Origin: CBDBJK01 sp965206395
GTDB lineage: Bacteria; Chloroflexota; Dehalococcoidia; Lucifugimonadales; CATOSD01
Direction: 5' to 3'
Assembly: GCA_965206395.1 (NCBI GenBank)
Contig: CBDBJK010000001.1
Span: 1 to 11,523 of the forward strand
Length of the DNA stretch: 11,523 nucleotides
Below the pieces are notes generated by a model that was given only the letters and a program-made list of their open reading frames with translations, did not search any database and was not told the origin of the DNA. Of this stretch, positions 6,878-11,523 are shown piece by piece. Each line of letters starts with the position of its first letter. Position 1 is the first letter of the stretch. The translations under genes and the position numbers were made by a program.

Positions 6878-6897
6878 GGCCCTTCCGTGGAAGGGCC
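6878..6897. repeat. Perfect 20-bp palindrome in the rplY leader
   Basis: GGCCCTTCCGTGGAAGGGCC forms a 9-bp stem with a 2-base loop. Its core is the complement of CCTTCCACGGAAGG at 2905-2918, so both probably belong to the same dispersed repeat family. If transcription begins near 6903, the hairpin would stand at the very 5' end of the rplY mRNA. Confidence 0.65.
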
Positions 6898-6909
6898 AGA
6901 TGAGCTTAT

Positions 6910-6918
6910 ATTTTAGCA
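6910..6918 (-). promoter_or_regulatory. Possible extended -10 promoter for rplY
   Basis: The minus strand reads TGCTAAAAT, a TGn motif followed by TAAAAT (five of six matches to the consensus). No clear -35 is seen. The layout is the same as that in front of surE (TGCTATAAT). The implied start near 6903 lies just before the 20-bp palindrome. Confidence 0.35.
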
Positions 6919-7081
6919 CATGGGTGGAGATAAGAGTAGCAGGGGGTGTTGATGTTCTAAAGGCTACTCTCAGCCAACCTGGCTCGGAAGTCTGAGGTGG
7001 TACCCAAAAACTAGACAACTGGCTAAGAGAGAGTCCAGCTCCTAAAATAACCGGCAACTAACCGACGTGAAGGAGCAGGAC

Positions 7082-7366
7082 ATGAAGCAGACGAGGAATA
7101 AGCACAGTCCGGCGTTCAAGGCCAAGGTGGCCCTGGCCGCCCTTGCGGGGGAAGAGACCATCGCCCAGCTGGCCAGCCGATTTGAGGTCCATCCCAGTCA
7201 GATTCACGCCTGGAAAAGGGCCCTGGTGGAAGGAGCCCCGGAGCTATTTGCCACCAATCAGAAATCCCAGGAGAAAGCCAAGGAAGCTCAGATTAACCAC
7301 CTCTACCGGCACATCGGCCAGCTGAAGGTGGAACGCGATTTTTTGTCGGAAAGGTCCGGTCTATGA
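7082..7366 (+). CDS. IS3-family transposase OrfA
   Basis: A 94-residue DNA-binding protein opening MKQTRNKHSPAFKAKVALAALAGEET, with the helix-turn-helix of IS3-type OrfA (IAQLASRFEVHPSQIHAWKRAL). It ends in a helical stretch (EKAKEAQINHLYRHIGQLKVERDFL) that normally forms a leucine-zipper-like dimer segment. The start at 7082 has AAGGAG seven bases upstream; a GTG at 7067 lies ahead of that site. Its stop overlaps the orfB start as ATGA. Confidence 0.93.
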   Translation: MKQTRNKHSPAFKAKVALAALAGEETIAQLASRFEVHPSQIHAWKRALVEGAPELFATNQKSQEKAKEAQINHLYRHIGQLKVERDFLSERSGL

Positions 7367-8298
7367 GTCGCAGCATACGGCGAGCCATGATAGACCGAGA
7401 CCACCAGCAGCTGTCTTTGGTGCGTCAATGTATCCTGCTGGACGTCAGCCGGGCCTCGGTGTACTACCGGCCGGTACCGACCAGGGCAGAAGACCTGGAG
7501 TTGATGGCCCTGATGGACCGTCAGTATTTGAAGACCCCCTTCTACGGCTCCAGGAAGATGAAGGCCTGGCTGCTGCAACAGGGCTATCTGGTGAGCCGAA
7601 AAAGGGTTCGAAGGCTGATGCGGTTGATGGGTCTGGAAGCCATCTACCGGCGTCCCAACACCAGCAAACCAGCGCCGGGACACCGGATCTTTCCCTATCT
7701 GCTGAAGGGAGTGGAGGTTAATCGGGTCGACCAGGTCTGGGCCGCGGACATCACCTACATCCCCATGGCGAAGGGCTTCCTGTACCTGGTGGCCATCATG
7801 GACTGGCACAGCCGGCACGTGCTGGCCTGGAAGCTCTCCAACACCATGGACACCAGCTTCTGCGTGGCGGCGTTGGAGGAAGCCCTGGGTAAGGGACGAC
7901 CGGAGATATTCAACACCGACCAGGGGAGTCAGTTCACCAGTGAGGCCTTTACCCAGACGTTGCAGGAGCAGAGGGTCCAGGTCAGCATGGATGGTAAGGG
8001 TAGGTACCTGGACAACATCTTCGTGGAGCGGCTGTGGCGGAGCATCAAGTACGAGGAGGTGTATCTGAAAGCTTACCAGACCGTCGCCGAGGCCCGAACT
8101 GGGATCAATGCCTACCTGGAGTTCTACAACCGGCAGAGGCCTCACCAGGCTTTGGGCTACCGGACCCCAGCAGAGGTGTACCAACATGGCCAGGAAGAAA
8201 GGGGAGCAGCAGCTGAAGAAGCAGGGCTGCCATCGGGCTTGGTGAAACCTAGCGCAGGGGTGGGAGACTCTCTTAATTTAGCCCTCGTGCTGTCTTAA
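7363..8298 (+). CDS. IS3-family transposase OrfB (DDE integrase-type)
   Basis: 311 residues. Residues 40-110 are the N-terminal region typical of OrfB (FYGSRKMKAWL, VSRKRVRRLMRLMGLEAIY). Residues 125-290 are the retroviral-integrase-like catalytic core with D129 (AADITYI), D186 (NTDQGSQFTS) and E222 (FVERLWRSIKYEEVYL); 35 residues separate the last two, as expected for the IS3 family. The end FYNRQRPHQALGYRTPAEVY is also typical. About 35 further residues run to the right inverted repeat. The ATG overlaps the orfA stop (ATGA) and lies in the -1 frame, so OrfB may come from coupled translation or from an OrfAB fusion made by -1 frameshifting. No defects were seen. Confidence 0.95.
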   Translation: MSRSIRRAMIDRDHQQLSLVRQCILLDVSRASVYYRPVPTRAEDLELMALMDRQYLKTPFYGSRKMKAWLLQQGYLVSRKRVRRLMRLMGLEAIYRRPNTSKPAPGHRIFPYLLKGVEVNRVDQVWAADITYIPMAKGFLYLVAIMDWHSRHVLAWKLSNTMDTSFCVAALEEALGKGRPEIFNTDQGSQFTSEAFTQTLQEQRVQVSMDGKGRYLDNIFVERLWRSIKYEEVYLKAYQTVAEARTGINAYLEFYNRQRPHQALGYRTPAEVYQHGQEERGAAAEEAGLPSGLVKPSAGVGDSLNLALVLS

Positions 8299-8961
8299 TA
8301 ATGGGGTCCACCTTACACAGCTCAGGAGGCCGACCGTAAACTTCAAGGCTGCAGTGGCGGCGGCAGGGCTGGCGTCCGGCAGGGTACCGGCAACGATATC
8401 AGCCACATCGGCGTCCGCCAGCAACTCTCTCAGGCACCCTTCAGCCTCCTCGGTCAGCCCCTCCATCTGCGCAACAAGGGCAGAGAGGAATAATCCGGCG
8501 GCTGTTTCCGGAGCGAGGCAGCCGAATATTGACGCCTCCCACTGTTCCGTGTCGCCTTCAGACATCGCACGCCGTTCCAGTGCGGACTCCAGCAGCTCGT
8601 CACCCAGTTCGTTTCGGATGCACGACTGTTCGGAGGTGGTGAAGGTGTCGAACAGCTTCCCCCAGAGCGTGCCAGCGTCAATGTCGTACTCACGTATCGC
8701 GGGGGCGCCAACCTGCTCCGGCGTTGGGGTCGGTTCGGGTGTGGGAGTCAGCGTGGGGTCTGGTGTCGGCGTTGGCACAGGAGTGGATGTTGGCAGAACT
8801 GATGTCGGCGTAGGGGTACTGGTGGTCTGTATAGGCCCGGGCGTTTCCGGAGGCAGGACCGTTGGCGTTGTTGTCGGCCCGTCGTCACATGCCGACAGCA
8901 ACGCGGCGGCCAGCAAACACAGCAGTCCAACCCATACTATCCGGCATGCGAACCTTCCCAA
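8278..8961 (-). CDS. Thr/Pro-linker lipoprotein with cysteine-containing helical repeats, 3' end replaced by IS3
   Basis: A predicted exported lipoprotein of unknown function. From a TTG at 8961 the protein has a positive start, a hydrophobic stretch (VGLLCLLAAALL) and a lipobox LSAC with Cys25. A linker of about 60 residues rich in Thr and Pro follows (TPTPDPTLTPTPEPTPTPE), then a helical domain. In that domain the pattern E-x-x-C-(I/L)-R-x-E-L occurs twice (SEQSCIRNELGDELL and EEAEGCLRELLADADV), each followed by a short helix ending in a further Cys (IFGC, LLSC). The frame then crosses into the IS3 right end at 8315, so the last 12 or so residues (VRWTPLLRQHEG) are IS-encoded and the native C-terminus is lost. 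An ATG at 9039 is open but has no ribosome binding site and would put 26 extra residues before the signal peptide. Confidence 0.7.
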   Translation of the reverse strand: MGRFACRIVWVGLLCLLAAALLSACDDGPTTTPTVLPPETPGPIQTTSTPTPTSVLPTSTPVPTPTPDPTLTPTPEPTPTPEQVGAPAIREYDIDAGTLWGKLFDTFTTSEQSCIRNELGDELLESALERRAMSEGDTEQWEASIFGCLAPETAAGLFLSALVAQMEGLTEEAEGCLRELLADADVADIVAGTLPDASPAAATAALKFTVGLLSCVRWTPLLRQHEG

Positions 8962-9104
8962 CACACCCCTTACGCGCAAAGTGAACGCCAACTGCTTGTC
9001 TCCTTCCTTAGGTAGATCCGCGGCCTCCAAGCTCGTCATATGCCACGTGGGGACGATAGGGCACGCCCACGCGGAGTAATCCTGCCACGACGTAGGTTGG
9101 CAAA

Positions 9105-10376
9105 TCAGGGCGCGTAGCTGTAGACAACGGGTAGCCCCGCAATGTCGGTGACGCTGGAATCGGTGTGGTACGCTATTTGTACGCGGCCGGTGCCGCAGTC
9201 GCCGAACTCGTCACAGGAGATGACCCCGATGATACCCCTGAAGCCGGAAACTCCGGCCAGCGCCTCCCGGAGCCTGGCCCGGTCGATGTACAGCGTATCT
9301 CCGTCGACAACAGCGACCTCGTCGATCGCGCGGAGGAGCATCGTGGCCGCGTCGTAGGCGTGGGCCAGATACGCGGATGTGGACGCCTCGCCGTGCCGCT
9401 CTCGATAGTCGGCGACGAGCGCATCGCCGCCCTTGCCGGTCGCCTCGTTCGTGTTGCCGCCGAAGCTCGACTCCGGACCTGGGAAGTAGACGCCCTCCGA
9501 CTCGGGGATGGCCAGGAACTCGGAGACCAGCAGGGCCGCGCCGCCAATCAGCGTGACGTCCTCAAGCCCAGCGATCTGGCCGACCTGCCGGATGATGGCA
9601 GAGCCTTCTTCCTGGAACAGCGGAAAGAAGAGGCCGTCTGGACTGCCAGCCGCAATCCGGGTGAGGACGGGGACCATGTCCGTGTCACCCCTGCTGACAG
9701 ATGCGACGGCGACCGAGCCGCCAAGCTCCCCGAACGCGGTGGTGAAGGCGCCGGTCAGGCCGGTGGTGTAGGGGTCGCCGTCGTGGATGGTCGCCATCCT
9801 GCGCAGGCCGAGATCGTTGTAAGCGAACTGCGCCACCGCGCGCGCCTCATGCAGATCGTTGCTGGAGGTCCGGTAGTAGCCAGGGTGATGGTTGGAACCG
9901 GCGTTGCCGCGAAGGTCGGAGGTCAGCGAAGGGGCCGTATTGGAGGAAGAGATCATCACCAGGCCAGCCTCGCTGAGGATCGGCGAGGCGGCTGTGGCGG
10001 CGACCGAGCAGGACGTGCCGATGACGCCGACGACTCGTGGGTCGCCGGTCACCGTATCCGCGGCGGCACGTCCGCCTTCCTCGGTGCAGAGTGAGTCGAG
10101 CCCGGCGCCCATCGAGACACCGTGCCCTTTGATAGGGCCATAGTCCGCCAAGGCCATCGCCACGCCGCGTTGGCTCGGGGCGCCCAGGTCGCCAAGCCCT
10201 GTTAGGACGTGCATCGAACGTATCTGGATAGCCTCTCCGGGTGCCACCTGCACGGCTCCGAGGGGACCGGCTTCGAAGCCCTGTCCTCCGCATGAGACGG
10301 CGCCCGCCCACAGCAAAGCGACGGCCAGCAAACATAAGCGCGCAACCCATACTGTCCGTCGAGTGGACTCTCCCAA
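9105..10376 (-). CDS. Branched-chain amino acid-type ABC transporter substrate-binding lipoprotein
   Basis: A periplasmic-binding-protein family 6 (LivK-like) receptor that would capture a small solute outside the membrane for an ABC importer. From a TTG at 10376 there are 423 residues: signal peptide (TVWVARLCLLAVALLWAG), lipobox AVSC with Cys29, then a two-lobe binding fold. Typical stretches are MHVLTGLGDLGAPSQRGVAMAL, VVGVIGTSCSVAATAASPILSEAGLVMISSSNTAPSLT and YYRTSSNDLHEARAVAQFAYNDLGLRRMATIHDGDPYTTGL. The TTG follows a G-rich ribosome-binding-like AGGGGGG by six bases; the frame stays open to 10487, but that stretch overlaps the promoter. No permease or ATPase gene is nearby, so the ligand and partner are unknown. 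A lipoprotein with a similar leader follows 143 bases downstream. Confidence 0.85.
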   Translation of the reverse strand: MGESTRRTVWVARLCLLAVALLWAGAVSCGGQGFEAGPLGAVQVAPGEAIQIRSMHVLTGLGDLGAPSQRGVAMALADYGPIKGHGVSMGAGLDSLCTEEGGRAAADTVTGDPRVVGVIGTSCSVAATAASPILSEAGLVMISSSNTAPSLTSDLRGNAGSNHHPGYYRTSSNDLHEARAVAQFAYNDLGLRRMATIHDGDPYTTGLTGAFTTAFGELGGSVAVASVSRGDTDMVPVLTRIAAGSPDGLFFPLFQEEGSAIIRQVGQIAGLEDVTLIGGAALLVSEFLAIPESEGVYFPGPESSFGGNTNEATGKGGDALVADYRERHGEASTSAYLAHAYDAATMLLRAIDEVAVVDGDTLYIDRARLREALAGVSGFRGIIGVISCDEFGDCGTGRVQIAYHTDSSVTDIAGLPVVYSYAP

Positions 10377-10457
10377 AATACACCCCCCTACACGCGACGA
10401 AAAGGCTAACCGCCTGCTCCTTGGCTTCGCCGCAAAGCCCGACAGTCCCTCCCAGCC

Positions 10458-10487
10458 ATTATACGCTCGAAGAGCCTGCTGGAACAA
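10458..10487 (-). promoter_or_regulatory. Probable sigma-70-type promoter for the substrate-binding lipoprotein
   Basis: On the minus strand TATAAT (10463-10458, perfect -10) is preceded at 18 bases by TTGTTC (10487-10482; the first three bases of the -35 consensus match). Transcription would begin near 10451, about 75 bases before the TTG at 10376. That placement argues against any start codon further upstream. Confidence 0.55.
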
Positions 10488-10543
10488 GCTAAGCTAAGTC
10501 CCGATGGCTAAACCTCAGCATAAAAGTTCTTGATTTTGTCAAG

Positions 10544-10764
10544 TCTGGTGGGCCTAAGTGGATAGTAGGTGGAACAATCTTCGAACTTTGGCTAGGGGGC
10601 CTGTGATCTCCGGCACCGGAGTCCTCACGGAAAGTTCGAGACTCTTCTGGTGGGCCTATTTTGACGGTAGACAGAACCGTCTTCGAACTGTGGCTGGGGA
10701 CTCTGTGAACCTGTTTTGGACTGTAGGCAGTACCATCCTCGAGATGTGGCTGGGCAGTCTGTGA
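10544..10764. repeat. Three decayed tandem repeat units in the intergenic region
   Basis: Unit 1 (10544-10606) and unit 2 (10646-10708) both read TCTGGTGGGCCTA, then TCTTCGAACT, then GTGGCT or TTGGCT, then CTGTGA; they are offset by 102 bases. Unit 3 (about 10709-10764) reads CTGTTTTGGACTGTAGGCAG, then CCTCGAGATGTGGCTGGG and TCTGTGA, 56 bases after unit 2. A perfect CTCCGG-CA-CCGGAG hairpin (10608-10621) lies between units 1 and 2. A minus-strand frame (10791-10489) crosses the region with GGGGAG nine bases before its ATG, but unit 3 is in a different frame from the other two, so I do not call it a gene. The rest of 10488-10858 shows the promoter for the substrate-binding gene and nothing else recognisable. 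Confidence 0.65.
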
Positions 10765-10858
10765 GTTACGCCAGGCCTGCCGAAGCTCCATCAGTCTAAG
10801 CTCCCCACTTGAACATGAGGGCCAGCATCCTTGCTCGCCCCAAGGTAAGGCTAGTGGT

Positions 10859-11523
10859 TCAACGTTTTTGTATTGATGGGTAGAGTGACTTTAGCTTGAT
10901 GCGCGCATCCTCGGTAGTGAAGCGCCAATCCACTCGTATCACATCCCGGTTGCGTTGATTCTGCCAAGCATTGACCTCGCCGCGCAGGATGTCTTGATTG
11001 GCAATCCGTCGGTCCAGGCACTGTCGAGCCAGCACACCGATCTCTATCTCCGCCATATTCAACCAACTCCCGTGTTTGGGAGTGTAGTGTATCTCCAGTC
11101 GCTCAGCTATACGCCTCGCCTCAGCAGGCTCGAATGCCTCGTATAGCGAGGACAGCTTGTGAGTGTTGAGATTGTCCATTACCAGCACGATCCGGTCTCT
11201 GTCAGGGTAGTCCTCGTCGACCAGTTTCTTTATCACATGCGCCCAGTCCACCTTCGTGCGACGCTCTCTGACCTCGACTCGGCGCCATCCGTCCAACGGT
11301 GCAAACAGCATGAACAGGCTGCTCACTCCATTGCGCTCGTATTCGTAGTCGTATGCCGCCGATAAGCCGGGCGCTGCGGGACGCGGCACTCGCGTCTCCT
11401 TGACTTGCTGTTTGCTCGTCTCATCCATGCACACCAGAACCTCATTCCCATCGTACGGCCGTTGGTAGACCTCCAGTACGTCTTCCATCACGTCTTCCAT
11501 CGCGCACACAAACTCCGCGCTCT
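10859..11523 (-). CDS. IS630-family transposase, C-terminal part (runs off right edge)
   Basis: The visible 220 or so residues open with SAEFVCAMEDVMEDVLEVYQRPYD and hold the DDE catalytic core: VCMDETSKQ (first Asp, encoded near 11424), VLVMDNLNTHK (second Asp) and HGSWLNMAEIEIG (Glu). This is the long IS630 subgroup, unlike the 893-bp IS630 at the left of the window (which ends PYSPDFNPIEQ). The stop is at 10859-10861. The N-terminal helix-turn-helix lies beyond the right edge and the outer inverted repeat could not be placed with one end missing. An exact 12-base tandem duplication (11478-11489 and 11490-11501) repeats E-D-V-M within AMEDVMEDVLEVY, without breaking the frame. It is probably the cargo of a third insertion sequence. 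Confidence 0.9.
   Translation of the reverse strand, partial: SAEFVCAMEDVMEDVLEVYQRPYDGNEVLVCMDETSKQQVKETRVPRPAAPGLSAAYDYEYERNGVSSLFMLFAPLDGWRRVEVRERRTKVDWAHVIKKLVDEDYPDRDRIVLVMDNLNTHKLSSLYEAFEPAEARRIAERLEIHYTPKHGSWLNMAEIEIGVLARQCLDRRIANQDILRGEVNAWQNQRNRDVIRVDWRFTTEDARIKLKSLYPSIQKR

Larger units (their letters stand above)
6993..8315 (+). mobile_element. IS3-family insertion sequence, apparently intact
   Basis: The ends are imperfect inverted repeats. The left end reads TGAGGTGGTACCC from 6993, and the right end, on the minus strand from 8315, reads TAAGGTGGACCCC. Further in, AGACA, GGCTAA and GAGAGTC occur in both. The element, about 1323 bp, carries orfA and orfB in the usual overlapping arrangement. 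I could not find a 3-4-base target duplication: the flanks read AGTC on the left and CACA on the right. It may therefore have moved with a deletion or recombined with another copy. It cuts the 3' end of the minus-strand lipoprotein gene. Confidence 0.85.

Noticed and set aside
6898..6992. Possible missing 3' part of the Thr/Pro lipoprotein on the far side of the IS3 element
   Set aside because: Only a short GLPSQVG-stop reading fits and there is no target duplication to prove that the flanks were once joined, so it is not annotated as a gene fragment.
6794..7057. Minus-strand frame of 87 codons spanning the IS3 left end and the bL25 start
   Set aside because: It crosses the IS3 boundary at 6993 and overlaps bL25 in another frame, without a ribosome binding site or family pattern.
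7303..8187. Minus-strand open frame of 294 codons inside the IS3 element
   Set aside because: It is antisense to OrfB, whose DDE residues are intact, and has no recognisable motif.
9165..10094. Plus-strand open frame of 309 codons opposite the substrate-binding gene
   Set aside because: It is a shadow of the LivK-like gene in G+C-rich sequence, with no motif or start signal.
10489..10791. Minus-strand open frame of 100 codons with two similar stretches (PSHSSKTV and PSQSSKIV)
   Set aside because: The similarity comes from the DNA tandem repeat. The third unit is out of frame, although GGGGAG nine bases before the ATG leaves some doubt.

Overview
The window looks like a stretch of bacterial chromosome from a Chloroflexota-type organism (SAR202/Dehalococcoidia-like). 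This is an inference. It rests on two envelope lipoproteins, one with a long Thr-Pro linker typical of that phylum, on a VWA protein of the Rv0959 type, on probable TTG starts, and on repeated palindromic G/C-rich intergenic elements. No rRNA, tRNA or CRISPR array was seen.

All resident genes lie on the minus strand. Read in transcription order (high to low coordinates) they are: a branched-chain-amino-acid-type substrate-binding lipoprotein (10376-9105); a Thr/Pro-linker lipoprotein of unknown function whose 3' end is cut by an IS (8961-8278); ribosomal protein bL25 (6836-6186); a 673-residue coiled-coil/VWA protein (6088-4067); pantothenate synthetase PanC (3955-3125); the nucleotidase SurE with a TTG start (2825-2034); a NIPSNAP-family protein (1974-1648); and a secreted DUF7450-like repeat protein (1380 to beyond the left edge) that has been split by an insertion. 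The housekeeping block (bL25, VWA, PanC, SurE) has short gaps holding hairpins. Extended -10 promoters can be proposed in front of bL25 and SurE.

Three insertion sequences overlie this backbone. An IS630-family element (439-1331, plus strand) sits inside the signal-peptide codons of the DUF7450-like gene. Removing it together with one copy of its TA target duplication restores an open frame with a strong ribosome binding site. An IS3-family element (about 6993-8315, plus strand) lies between the Thr/Pro lipoprotein and bL25 and replaces the lipoprotein's C-terminus. A second IS630-family transposase of a different subgroup runs off the right edge on the minus strand (10859-11523).

The 371 bases between that transposase and the substrate-binding lipoprotein hold three decayed tandem repeat units and a good sigma-70 promoter. 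I found no clearly new multi-gene system. The strongest observations are the reconstructed interrupted gene, the shared leader of the two lipoprotein genes, the dispersed palindromes, the tandem repeats, and a VWA protein whose usual AAA+ partner is not beside it.
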